In this document: positions 37,092 to 44,988 of the stretch, piece by piece
How positions within the stretch are numbered: position 1 is the stretch's first letter
Layout: each line of letters opens with the position of its first letter
Source: Chitinophagaceae bacterium
GTDB lineage: Bacteria > Bacteroidota > Bacteroidia > Chitinophagales > Chitinophagaceae
Assembly (NCBI GenBank): GCA_019638615.1
Contig: JAHBTL010000020.1
Span: forward strand, 1 to 64,000
Direction of reading: 5' to 3'
Length of the DNA: 64,000 bases
Position numbers and translations under genes: made by a program
The notes under the pieces: model-generated
What the model saw: the letters and a program-made list of their open reading frames with translations, nothing else
What the model was told of the DNA's origin: nothing
Database searches by the model: none

Positions 37092-37362
37092 AACCTGTTT
37101 TTTATGACAAAATGCATATCGGCTACAGAATTAATGATTAACGACATTATTTTTCAATACCATTTATCTAATGGCAGGAATGATATATTTTACGGCGATA
37201 TCAACAAGCGTAAGGACTGTAATTCTTTAACACTGCTGCTGAAGACTGGCATAGCTTATTGCGCTTGGGAATCACCAACAACATTCCATAGCACAGGTTG
37301 AAATAAAATAACAACTTTTAAAACTCCTGTTGTTGGTACGCCACTCACATTTCTGCATCGCC
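37092..37362. repeat. intergenic region with inverted TTGTTGGTG hairpin
   Basis: ACCAACAAC at 37274-37282 pairs with GTTGTTGGT at 37329-37337 around a 46-base loop. It is an inverted form of the 3' repeat family. No gene is supported here; the minus-strand frame 37272-37598 is translated repeat sequence. Confidence 0.5.
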
Positions 37363-37562
37363 GTGGTTCGGCGGCGGAAGAAGGGAATTTTTTTGGGGGC
37401 AGGCTGCGGTGCTACTATCATCGTCTGTTGCGTCGCACACTTCAGGGTTCGGGATTCTGTTGGGCATTGTGTAAGGACGTTTAGGAAATTCGACTTGTTG
37501 TCTTGATTATGAAAATTGCCCTTTCTGTAAATTATGTCTTGTCTGTCCGGTTTCGTGGTTCG
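37363..37562. repeat. 200-bp dispersed repeat, copy B
   Basis: Second copy of the repeat at 29405-29598. It begins GTGGTTCG (37363-37370) and ends GTGGTTCG (37555-37562). At its right border the end word is also the left arm of a complete hairpin (37554-37578), whereas copy A retains only half of that hairpin. Confidence 0.8.
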
Positions 37563-37578
37563 CGAGGCACGAACCACG
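37554..37578. repeat. palindromic hairpin, CGTGGTTCG arms
   Basis: CGTGGTTCG at 37554-37562 pairs perfectly with CGAACCACG at 37570-37578; the loop region is CGAGGCA. It is a member of the hairpin family also seen at 48030-48054, which has the same arms. Confidence 0.7.
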
Positions 37579-37643
37579 GTGGTGAAATGCCGCCGCATCG
37601 CCTATGCTTTCAGTTCAAGCTTGCGTAACTCCAAAATGCATTT

Positions 37644-37889
37644 TTACGGATTAGTTATTTTAAACCCCAAAATATTCTTATCAGTGAGCCTATAAGTTTC
37701 GGCTATTTCCATTAAGGTGCTAAAGCGAATATCAACTTCTCCCTTTTCTATTTTAGCAAGCTTACTGTTATCCAATTTTGAAGAATAGGAAAAACTTAAA
37801 AGATTTTTTTCCTGTAATACTTCTTCACGATGCTTTTTTAAATAAGCACCAAATGCTTGCTGTACGGTGAGTTTTGTCTTTCTTGCCAT
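37644..37889 (-). CDS. XRE-family transcriptional regulator
   Basis: An 81-residue helix-turn-helix protein of Cro/C1 (XRE) type. The fold is AFGAYLKKHREEVLQEKNLL (helix 1), SYSSKLDNSKLAKIEKGEVD (recognition and following helix) and FSTLMEIAETY (helix 4). It is a stand-alone DNA-binding domain without a sensor domain, as in restriction-modification controllers, toxin-antitoxin repressors and phage-like regulators. A perfect 24-bp palindrome 29 bases upstream of the start is its probable operator. The sequence upstream holds a structured RNA and a decayed gene transcribed in the opposite direction, which may be its former target. Confidence 0.85.
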   Translation of the reverse strand: MARKTKLTVQQAFGAYLKKHREEVLQEKNLLSFSYSSKLDNSKLAKIEKGEVDIRFSTLMEIAETYRLTDKNILGFKITNP

Positions 37890-37917
37890 ACTTAAAATTC
37901 ATAATAGTATGAAAAAA

Positions 37918-37941
37918 TATTTGGTCGTATTCGACCAAATA
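37918..37941. promoter_or_regulatory. perfect 24-bp palindromic operator
   Basis: TATTTGGTCG (37918-37927), TATT, CGACCAAATA (37932-37941). The two 10-base arms are exact. It lies 29 bases upstream of the XRE start and 40 bases before the structured RNA on the other strand, so one dimer could control both directions. Confidence 0.75.
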
Positions 37942-37980
37942 CCTATCTTAGCAATAGAATTCATTAAACAAGCTATTCAC

Positions 37981-38152
37981 TGAGTCTTATTAGCGAAACG
38001 TAGGAAATTTCAATTAGTACAAAGACGATAAGTGAAAGGCTCGTACTTTTAATATAGTGCGAGCCCTCTTATCTGTACTATAGGTCTCCTACGACCTCGC
38101 TGGTTGGTAAGTCGGGCTTCGCACTTTTTCATGCCGTATTACCAAAGACTCA
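37981..38152 (+). ncRNA. structured RNA candidate (leader or small RNA)
   Basis: A nested fold is visible. The outer stem is TGAGTCT (37981-37987) with AGACTCA (38146-38152). Arm 1 is AGCGA (37992-37996) with TCGCT (38097-38101), then GTAGGA (38000-38005) with TCCTAC (38087-38092), AGTACA (38016) with TGTACT (38074), GATAAG (38027) with CTTATC (38068), and GGCTCGTAC (38038) with GTGCGAGCC (38057) closing a 10-base loop. Arm 2 is TTGGTAA (38104-38110) with TTACCAA (38139-38145), plus CGG with CCG. This is more than 40 pairs. A competing stem, CTCATCT (38149-38155) with AGATGAG (38164-38170), overlaps the outer stem and ends 5 bases before an ATG at 38176. It may be a cis-regulatory leader or a small RNA; no known family is recognised. 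Confidence 0.6.
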
Positions 38153-38175
38153 TCTAAAATAAAAGATGAGCAATT

Positions 38176-38883
38176 ATGAACAACGCCGTTGCCACACCTG
38201 CACAAAACATCAACATCCATTTTAACGAAACCCAATGGCTGCAGGCCCTGTTCCTGCTGGCAGAGAGATCATCACCACCTTCCGGCGTAATACCACCGCA
38301 GCAATACCTGTGAGGTTTTCTAAAACCGCACAGGCATAGACCCTTACCAGGTAATCGCCCACTTCTTTGCCGAAGCCCATGTGCACCACTTTCGCAGGCT
38401 TATCAAAAAGCTGGTGTGCCATGCCAGTGGGGCAGGTGTATACAAAGGATATCCGCCCGGCGATATGCTGTTATACAGCAAGCTCATCTGCTCGCTTATA
38501 AAAGCCGCCTATGCTTTGAGGCATAAAAAGCATAGCGCGGTTACCATTAAAAAAGAAGAGCTCTTCAATAAAAAATACTATTGCAGCCATTATGTTAGCG
38601 CAGATGCGTGGAAGGAGCTTCCGCGATGCCTTTCTGAAAAAGAATACAGTGATCCCTACCGGGTATTTCAGCAGTTTTTCAGCTACCAGTCGCTCAACAA
38701 CTGGCTGCGCTGTTGGGGACAGGTAGTGGAGAATGCCTTGTGCAGTGACAGCACTTCTATAGCAGCCCCGCTAACAGCATGCACCCATTTGATAAAGCTG
38801 GTAGAAGCCGCGCACCTCGTTGATGTAAGGGAAGTAACGCATGTGGGCGAGTGTGTAAAGAACGGCAGGTCGTTATCAATATA
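38176..38883 (+). pseudogene. frameshifted gene behind the structured RNA
   Basis: The ATG at 38176 opens MNNAVATPAQNINIHFNETQ, continuing to LQALFLLAE. It then runs off frame to a stop at 38311, while the next frame carries on as IITTFRRNTTAAIPVRFSKT and then stops. A third frame takes over from about 38340 (DPYQVIAHFFAEAHVHHFRR) and stays open to 38883. Read across two frameshifts this is one helical protein of about 235 residues, rich in His, Lys and Leu. I recognise no family. Either the gene is decayed or the shifts are sequencing errors. An eight-base AT-rich spacer and GATGAG precede the start. Confidence 0.6.
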
Positions 38884-39327
38884 ATCTCCCACCCAAATGC
38901 TCATTTCCTGAAATAATGTAAATTTAAGTAAACCATTTTCCCAGCGTGGTTGTTCTCGTCTGCAGTGGTTCGTGTCTCACTATAGCCGTCAACTTAAGAA
39001 AAAAGAATTCCTGATGATGGTACCTGAGACGCGTACTACGGCGATTTGTATTGGATTGGTCTATCGGTATGTGTCTTCACATACCGACACATATCAGTAA
39101 GAGAAGCCGGACTAAATTTCCCCGGGCACAACGCCATCAACAATATGGTGGGAACTACTGCTATTGCACATCGCTTCGTCTGAAGCTTATAGGTGTTCCT
39201 GGCTCCTGCGGTGGATTAAGCAACTGCTTAAGATATTTAAAAATCAACCGGGTATCTTCATCATGTGCAGTAGGTCTTTTCTCTACTTTCTGTAGCTGCA
39301 ACAGACCTACGCCAGCAAAGAATTTCT
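38884..39327. repeat. intergenic region with hairpin repeats
   Basis: About 440 bases, no gene. 38967-38983 holds a half hairpin (GTGGTTCGTGTCTCAC then TATAGCC), continuing into CCGTCAACTTAAG as at 29612. A full hairpin is at 39064-39087. Short frames cross these repeats but are not protein-like. Confidence 0.55.
39064..39087. repeat. palindromic hairpin with TCTT loop
   Basis: TCGGTATGTG (39064-39073), loop TCTT, CACATACCGA (39078-39087): ten perfect pairs. Compare 47759-47782, where the same frame has GG for AT in one arm and CC for AT in the other. Confidence 0.8.
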
Positions 39328-40254
39328 CTATTTTTTCTTTTTCAGCGAAGCACGTACTTTTTTTACGAAAGCAACAGGCACTTCGGCAACTTCTGCAGCC
39401 TGGGCATCGGGCAGTCCAAGCTTGGTTATCAGGTTACGAACTACTTCGGCTTTGCCTTCAATTTTGCCCTGTATTCTGCCTTCTGCTTTGCCTTTTTCGA
39501 TGAGTTTAAGGCTTTCCCTTTCTTTTATCGTTTCTACAATTCCCATGTGCCTGTTTTTTGGGGTGAAGGAATCAATTTTGCTATCGAATTTACTATCATT
39601 TTCCGGATTGGCAAAGGCGACATAATAACGGATAAAATAGAATATGCCCCTGATGGCAGGTTTGGAAAAGTTACGTTCCAGCAGGTTTCGTGCAAGCGCC
39701 AGCTTCAAATCTAACAAAGCCTTGTCTGTAAGCCTGCTACGCTGTAAGGCTAATAGTGCCGTAAGTATAACAAAAGCAAATGGGTTGCGGCTTTTTTGCA
39801 GCACATTTTCACTTTGGTTAAGTATTTTATAGGTATTGAACTGGTACTGTATTTTCGTTCCCAGGAATTCGGAATGGTAAGCCGTGGGATGAAATTTCCT
39901 GTCCCTGTCTGTCAACAGAACAATAGCTGTGATCCGTTGGCGGTAGCGATCGAAAATGCGGTAATAATAGGTGAACATCCGCTCTTCAAAATGTGGATCG
40001 GTGTATCCCTGCACTTCCACATGTACCAGCACCCATTGTTCGTTTCCTTCGCGGGTGTAGGCCTTTACGAGCTTGTCAACGTATTTGGGAGATTCCGGAT
40101 TGGCCTCAACAGCGATCTGCGCCATTTCCTTATCAAGGTATTCAAAGCCTTTTTTCATGTCGAAGATTGCATCGGCATTGCTGAAAAAGAAACGAAGGAA
40201 GTCGGCAAACAGATCTTCCAGTATGGCTTTCCACAGGCTGTCGTCAAATTTCAT
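39328..40254 (-). CDS. Rpn/PD-(D/E)XK nuclease family protein, copy 1
   Basis: A 308-residue protein of the Rpn recombination-promoting nuclease/putative transposase group (PD-(D/E)XK fold). The N-terminal nuclease part has KYVDKLVKAYTREG and the active-site strand VLVHVEVQGY (E-x-Q), preceded by FDMKKGFEYLDKE. The C-terminal half is helical, with a Gly/Lys/Glu repeat tract (GKAEGRIQGKIEGKAE) and a basic tail KKVRASLKKKK. Related proteins cut DNA and stimulate RecA-independent recombination; they are not true transposases, and no inverted ends or target duplications are visible. A close paralogue is at 60680. It is a solitary gene. Confidence 0.88.
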   Translation of the reverse strand: MKFDDSLWKAILEDLFADFLRFFFSNADAIFDMKKGFEYLDKEMAQIAVEANPESPKYVDKLVKAYTREGNEQWVLVHVEVQGYTDPHFEERMFTYYYRIFDRYRQRITAIVLLTDRDRKFHPTAYHSEFLGTKIQYQFNTYKILNQSENVLQKSRNPFAFVILTALLALQRSRLTDKALLDLKLALARNLLERNFSKPAIRGIFYFIRYYVAFANPENDSKFDSKIDSFTPKNRHMGIVETIKERESLKLIEKGKAEGRIQGKIEGKAEVVRNLITKLGLPDAQAAEVAEVPVAFVKKVRASLKKKK

Positions 40255-40454
40255 GGTTAGGCGGTTTTATTGAACGGTTAGCATTTCAGGCTATGTGTTG
40301 TTGAGCGACAAAAGCATAACCCTTTTTCAAAGATAGGAAACGATTGACAAAAAATGAATGTATGCAAACTGCACCACATCTTTATAAGCTTAGCCGGACA
40401 TTTATATATTAGCAATTCTACAGCTAAATACACAACTCATAACCCTTATACAGG

Positions 40455-40492
40455 GACAAGACACCCACAGCCCATAGCTCACGGCTGATCGC
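40455..40492 (-). repeat. GCTGA-rich 3' repeat, short copy
   Basis: CCCATAGCTCACGGCTGATC lies immediately 3' of the esterase gene (minus strand). It shares the GCTGA/AGCT words with 41427-41475 and 50008-50060. Confidence 0.35.
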
Positions 40493-41359
40493 TTAATCCT
40501 TATTTCCCCAAGGATATAAAAGCCGGAATGCATTGAAAACGGCCGGATGTGTAACCGTTTCATGATCTTCTGCCGGCAAATAATCAAAGAAGACACTGAC
40601 CGTTTTAGATTTGCCTTGCTTTATCCTGTCTGCCAACAGATTGGCATCAACTTCCATTACATGACTATCATGCCCCGGAACAAGCCCTTCTTTTCCCACG
40701 CCTATGTAAATGCCTGTTTGCTGCGAAAAAGTTTCATTTAAAATTTCGGGTTGTAACTTTAACAGTGAACCGTCATTCCACCATAAACTTGGACTTACAA
40801 TAATATATTTGTTAAAGAGCGTTGGCTTCGTAAATAGTATTTCTGTCGCCAATAGGCCCGCAAAAGATTGTCCAACTATTGTTTTAGAAGCACCCGTTTT
40901 ATATTTTTTATTCATATAGGGTTGCAATTCTTTTTCAATGAAAGCAATAAACTTTGCAGAACCGCCACAGGTTGGTGCATATTTTCTATCAATATCGAAA
41001 TTTGTCGGGCCTGTGAAATCCCTGTTTCTGTCAACATTTGCAATTCCAACGACAATAGATTTAGGGATACGATTTACCCAGGGTAAAGTATTATATTGAA
41101 CTATTCCCGCAACAGGAATAAAATTCACGTTAATTGAGCCATCCAGCACATATATTACCGGATATTTTACAGAGTCCTTTTCATTATATCCTTCCGGTAA
41201 ATAAATATTTAATGCCCTGTTTTCAGAAAGCACTGCGGAATAGATTTCATCTACAGCTCCAATCACTAATGGACCTGACCGGAGTTTGTCATTCTTGTCC
41301 TGTGCGTATAATTGCTGCGACAGAACAAGGATAATCAGTAATAAAAGAAGATGTTTCAT
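40493..41359 (-). CDS. secreted alpha/beta-hydrolase esterase (enterochelin-esterase D/BesA type)
   Basis: A 288-residue exported esterase. The signal peptide is residues 1-19 (LLLLLIILVLSQQLYA). The alpha/beta-hydrolase core has the strand YPVIYVLDGS, the nucleophile elbow GQSFAG (Ser near residue 168), the strand KYIIVSPSLWW and the catalytic His in EDHETVTHP near residue 265. The family includes Fes/BesA-like enzymes that open siderophore esters, and also esterases of other substrates; the signal peptide suggests a periplasmic place. Monocistronic by spacing, with a GCTGA-type repeat after the stop. Confidence 0.87.
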   Translation of the reverse strand: MKHLLLLLIILVLSQQLYAQDKNDKLRSGPLVIGAVDEIYSAVLSENRALNIYLPEGYNEKDSVKYPVIYVLDGSINVNFIPVAGIVQYNTLPWVNRIPKSIVVGIANVDRNRDFTGPTNFDIDRKYAPTCGGSAKFIAFIEKELQPYMNKKYKTGASKTIVGQSFAGLLATEILFTKPTLFNKYIIVSPSLWWNDGSLLKLQPEILNETFSQQTGIYIGVGKEGLVPGHDSHVMEVDANLLADRIKQGKSKTVSVFFDYLPAEDHETVTHPAVFNAFRLLYPWGNKD

Positions 41360-41426
41360 TCGTTTGTTTTTTTTGCTATACTCCCGGCTATGTGGTTAGA
41401 ATGTTGCAGATATAAATGTCTCTTTG

Positions 41427-41475
41427 CCGATAGTTCATGGCTGAAAGCTGACTGCTGACCGCTGACAGCTTCTCC
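41427..41475 (-). repeat. GCTGA-rich 3' repeat
   Basis: ATGGCTGAAAGCTGACTGCT then GACCGCTGACAGCTT: imperfect seven-base units of GCTGAC, directly 3' of the symporter gene. Confidence 0.45.
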
Positions 41476-43080
41476 CTACCAAAACCTCCAGTAAATATAG
41501 CACCATGCCAGCGCGTACAGCGCCAGCCAGAATTTAATTTGCTTCCACCAGGGACGCTGTGATGATTTTTCGTCGAGGTTTTGGACCCATGACCATTTCC
41601 ATAAAAAACGATCTATTTGTGCCAATACCGGTGGGGCGGTGCGTAAAGAAACAATGATGATGAGCAGCATAGTCAACACTTCTGCGATAGCGCCGGCATA
41701 CAACCAGTGAAGCTGTATATCAGCCGCGAGTAAAAAAGCGCCCAATGCTACCTGGATAATAACCCCGCCGATCAACCCGGCTATTGCGCCTGCATAGTTG
41801 GTCCGTTTCCAGAATACGCCCATCAGCAATACCGAAATAAACGGTGTAGCCATATACGTTACCCCGGTCTGGAAATATTTGAACAGCCCGACGCTCCCGA
41901 CTAACGGAGCCATCAATGAAGAAATGACCAATGCCGCGCCACCGGATAACTGTCCGGCTATAATTAATTTTTTATCGCCTGCCTGCTTATTGATGAATTT
42001 CTTGTATACATCCAGCGAAAAAATAGTAGCAATGGAGTTGGACAAAGAGCTTATGCTCGCCATTACCGCTGCGAAAAAGCCGGCCAGGATAACCCCTTTC
42101 AATCCTGACGGTGCAAACAACTGGAGCGCTAACGGGAAGGCCTTATCCTGGTTGTCTGGCAACAAAGATGGCCCCTGGCGCATCACTTCCAGCCAATGGT
42201 AAAGGATCAGTCCCACCAGGCAGGTTACCAGCGGGCGGACAAGATTAATGAAGCCGGAGAATATCAGTCCCATCACACCATCCCACCTGCTGCGGGCGGA
42301 GAGTATGCGTTGTATCATTACCTGGTTGGAAGACTGGTAAAATAAAAACACGCCGAAGGTAGCCAATATCAATCCTGCAAAAGGAGCTTCCGGGTTGTCT
42401 GCCGGCTGGTAAAGGTGAAATCTTTCGGGTGCTGCAGCCACCATAGCTCCCCATCCACCGGGAATATGGTTGAGCGCGACAAAATAAAATATCACACCAC
42501 CGCCGATGAGCATGATGCATTGAATAGCGTCTGTCCACATCACGGAACTTAAACCTCCAGCCAGTGTATAGCTTGCCGTAATAATTATTATTCCTGCCAT
42601 TACATATCGCTGATCCCATCCGGTCAGCTCGCTTAATGTAATGCTCCCGCCATAGATGATGGGTGGTAAAAAAACAAAAATATAACCAAGCAATATCACG
42701 AAGCTGTAAATAGCGCCGCAGGCCGGGCCGAAACGGCGGTTCAGCAATTCAGGAACGGTCATGATCTTATTGCGCAGGTATAATGGTATAAAGAATACCA
42801 TCGTCAACAAGTAAGTAGGCAATACCCACCATTCCCAGTTGGCAATGCCCAGACCACCTTTGTAGGAAGCGCCTACAGTTCCAACGATCTGTTCGCTGGA
42901 TATAGAAGTGGATACAAACGCAGCGCCGATCAGGTACCAGGGCATATTGCCGGATGCAAGAAAATAACCTTCCGCCGTTCTCTTTACTTTTCTTGCTGCT
43001 AAAAAACCAATGATGACCACCAGCAGTATTTCCGCTACGATGATCAGTATATCCAGTGTTGAAAGATGAAAATTTTCCAT
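41476..43080 (-). CDS. sodium/solute symporter (SSS/SGLT family)
   Basis: A 534-residue transporter with about 14 transmembrane helices, of the SSS family that couples sodium influx to sugar or organic acid uptake. Typical parts are AEGYFLASGNMPWYLIGAAF near residue 35, SISSEQIVGTVGASYKGG near 57, IMTVPELLNRRFGP near 107 and the helix SSLSNSIATIFSLDVYKKF near 350 with the conserved sodium-site serines. It is the last gene of the minus-strand catabolic locus and probably takes up the monosaccharide or sugar acid that the upstream enzymes handle. A 400-base hairpin-rich gap separates it from the DUF4380 gene. Confidence 0.92.
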   Translation of the reverse strand: MENFHLSTLDILIIVAEILLVVIIGFLAARKVKRTAEGYFLASGNMPWYLIGAAFVSTSISSEQIVGTVGASYKGGLGIANWEWWVLPTYLLTMVFFIPLYLRNKIMTVPELLNRRFGPACGAIYSFVILLGYIFVFLPPIIYGGSITLSELTGWDQRYVMAGIIIITASYTLAGGLSSVMWTDAIQCIMLIGGGVIFYFVALNHIPGGWGAMVAAAPERFHLYQPADNPEAPFAGLILATFGVFLFYQSSNQVMIQRILSARSRWDGVMGLIFSGFINLVRPLVTCLVGLILYHWLEVMRQGPSLLPDNQDKAFPLALQLFAPSGLKGVILAGFFAAVMASISSLSNSIATIFSLDVYKKFINKQAGDKKLIIAGQLSGGAALVISSLMAPLVGSVGLFKYFQTGVTYMATPFISVLLMGVFWKRTNYAGAIAGLIGGVIIQVALGAFLLAADIQLHWLYAGAIAEVLTMLLIIIVSLRTAPPVLAQIDRFLWKWSWVQNLDEKSSQRPWWKQIKFWLALYALAWCYIYWRFW

Positions 43081-43213
43081 AACAATACTACTGTAATTAA
43101 TTGTTTAATTATTTAGTGTGCATTTACCTCTGGTGCAATTTCTCGCCTCATGTATAATTTACGGTTAGTGGATGCACCATAGCCATTAAGATAAAAGACA
43201 TGAGCAACAAAAT

Positions 43214-43365
43214 ACCCCGAATGGGGTTTAATTTGAATAGCTACCGGTTCCACCGGTGGTACATTCGCAAATTTTATATTGAACCCTTACAGGGTTCAAC
43301 AAAAACCCTGACATTCTTACCGTGAGTTTCACTCACGGCTATTCAAATTCAAGCCCTTCGGGCTT
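43214..43365. repeat. cluster of five hairpins inside a 12-bp inverted repeat
   Basis: The hairpins are ACCCC-GAAT-GGGGT (43214-43227), ACCGGT-TCC-ACCGGT (43243-43257), TTGAACCCT-TAC-AGGGTTCAA (43279-43299), CCGTGAGT-TTC-ACTCACGG (43320-43338) and AAGCCC-TTC-GGGCTT (43351-43365). The middle three are enclosed by AATTTGAATAGC (43230-43241) and GCTATTCAAATT (43338-43349). All are in the gap between the DUF4380 and symporter genes. The remainder of 43081-43480 includes a GTGGATGCACCATAGCC junction word (43170-43186) and CGCCCGTCCGGTCGGCAGG (43397-43415). Confidence 0.8.
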
Positions 43366-43480
43366 ACGTTGACAGCATCTGTTTTTACAAACTCCGCCCG
43401 TCCGGTCGGCAGGTCTTAAGAACTTAAGGTATATTAAAGCTTTTCACTTAATTTTCTTAATTCCTTAATGGTTATAAGAA

Positions 43481-44269
43481 TTAATAGTGTTCCCGGGTAA
43501 TGAATTGCCAGCGCTGCCGGTGAACTACCGAACCGCCCTGCGCTACAATATATTTTTCGCTGAGCGTTTCCAGCTCGGCCCAACCGGCGCAAACAAATAT
43601 TTCTACATTAGAACCATTATCCACGCACAATTCCGGAACAGTTTTATCGGGGCTGGTAATGGTGAACTTTCCTTTAGTGCTAACCGCTGAAAGCTCGGGA
43701 GCAGCACTATACCAACCGGCTTTGCCCCTAAAATCTCCATTCTCCACTCCTATTTTACCGTCAGCCTGTTTCCATTTTGAAGCATCTGTACCGGGCCAGA
43801 AATTAATCGCTTTTGTTTGGCATGAACCAGTCAATATATGAGAACGGAGGACACAGGTTATCGCCCATAAAGCCCCGCTCCAATCAGATGATCCGCCATT
43901 TACCAAAACATGATCTATGTAAAAACCACCCTCCGGCGATTCACTGATCACCAGGGAAAGCATTAAACCATTCGATCGTTGCTGTGCGGTTATATGTATA
44001 GCTGTGTCTTCCATTGTAACTTCGCAGGGTTCATTGTCGGGATAATAGCTATCATCGTTTTCGGGAGCAATCGTAAACCTGTGCCCGCCGTACATCCGCC
44101 ACGCTCCTACCCCGAAGTCCGTATGATCCTCATACAATAGATTCTCTCCGCCATTGCAACGTAATGATAATATCCTCGGCCCGGCGGAAGTGCCAATCAC
44201 CACGGTATGCTGACCTGACGTGCATTTCACCGCATCCCAGCCCTTCCATTTTTCAAAGCTTACATTCAT
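43481..44269 (-). CDS. DUF4380 protein (aldose-epimerase-like fold)
   Basis: A 262-residue cytoplasmic protein of the DUF4380 type, built on the galactose-mutarotase beta-sandwich. GPRILSLRCNGGENLLYED near residue 30 and GAWRMYGGHRFTIAPENDD near 55 are typical, with YYPDNEPC following. Mutarotase-like proteins bind sugars and interconvert anomers; whether this one is catalytic is unclear, as the paired catalytic His/Glu are not evident. Its ATG overlaps the PIG-L stop as ATGA. Part of the sugar catabolic locus. Confidence 0.8.
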   Translation of the reverse strand: MNVSFEKWKGWDAVKCTSGQHTVVIGTSAGPRILSLRCNGGENLLYEDHTDFGVGAWRMYGGHRFTIAPENDDSYYPDNEPCEVTMEDTAIHITAQQRSNGLMLSLVISESPEGGFYIDHVLVNGGSSDWSGALWAITCVLRSHILTGSCQTKAINFWPGTDASKWKQADGKIGVENGDFRGKAGWYSAAPELSAVSTKGKFTITSPDKTVPELCVDNGSNVEIFVCAGWAELETLSEKYIVAQGGSVVHRQRWQFITREHY

Positions 44270-44973
44270 GGTAATATCCTACTTGTAAGCCCGCGCTGAA
44301 ATGCATCGAGCCGGGTAAACCCTTCCGCATAACAGCAACCGGCTGCCATTCCCCTGAAACGCGCCTGCACTTCTATCATATCCAGCAGGTTGGTATCCGC
44401 CAGGTCTTTCATGGCTTCAAACTGGCTTTTATGACAGCGCAGCATTTGCTTTTTTATTTCAAATGTCTCCGTAATATTTACATACTCGGTGGGTGCAAAG
44501 CCAATGCCGCCCAGGTTATCCATATAATACATCTGTGCTTTGCCAAACCTGCATGCAGCCATTTGCTGACCGGGTATATGCGGCAGCCCTTTTTGAAAAT
44601 AGGCATCAAACACCAGTTGACTTACATACCGGTGATCGGGATGATAATCGTTAGGAGAATGCGTGAATATCACATCAGGATCCGCTTCCCGCATAATGTC
44701 AATCATGCGCAGTCTTTGCGCCGCATCGGGAAAGACATGCTCATCCACTATGCCTCCCCATATTACTTTCGCACCGATGATACCGGCTGCAGCGCGTGCC
44801 TCTTTTTCCCTTATCACGCTCAGCTCAGCAGGTTTTATAACAGCATCGCCCATGCTGCCATCGGTAAAAACAGCTATGGTAACAGTATGCCCGGACTGTG
44901 CATAACGGGCAAGTGTACCTGCACATAATATTTCCGCGTCATCCGGGTGAGCGACCACACAAAGTATATTCAT
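44266..44973 (-). CDS. PIG-L family deacetylase
   Basis: A 235-residue zinc-dependent deacetylase of the PIG-L/LmbE family. The zinc motif AHPDDAE is at residues 8-14 and the second ligand block HSPNDYHPDH near 104-113. The family removes N-acetyl or N-acyl groups from amino sugars and related conjugates, so the locus may handle a substrate with an N-acetyl sugar or a glycoconjugate. No signal peptide. It ends in an ATGA overlap with the DUF4380 gene and starts 15 bases after the RraA-like gene, firmly inside the operon. Confidence 0.9.
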   Translation of the reverse strand: MNILCVVAHPDDAEILCAGTLARYAQSGHTVTIAVFTDGSMGDAVIKPAELSVIREKEARAAAGIIGAKVIWGGIVDEHVFPDAAQRLRMIDIMREADPDVIFTHSPNDYHPDHRYVSQLVFDAYFQKGLPHIPGQQMAACRFGKAQMYYMDNLGGIGFAPTEYVNITETFEIKKQMLRCHKSQFEAMKDLADTNLLDMIEVQARFRGMAAGCCYAEGFTRLDAFQRGLTSRILP

Positions 44974-44988
44974 ATCAACTTATAGCTG

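Noticed and set aside
37272-37598. Minus-strand 108-codon open frame across dispersed repeat copy B
   Set aside because: The same text is read through repeat copy A at 29405; composition is not protein-like and there is no leader or motif. It is translated repeat.
37981-38152. Retron interpretation of the structured RNA
   Set aside because: TTAGCGA after a complementary end recalls msr RNAs, but those bases pair inside arm 1 and no reverse transcriptase lies near. Kept only as a structured RNA of unknown class.
38222-38422. Minus-strand 66-codon frame
   Set aside because: It is the antisense of the frameshifted plus-strand gene, whose text is clearly more protein-like.
39328-40254. Insertion-sequence transposase
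   Set aside because: The Rpn protein is often annotated as a transposase, but no inverted ends or target duplications were seen around either copy.
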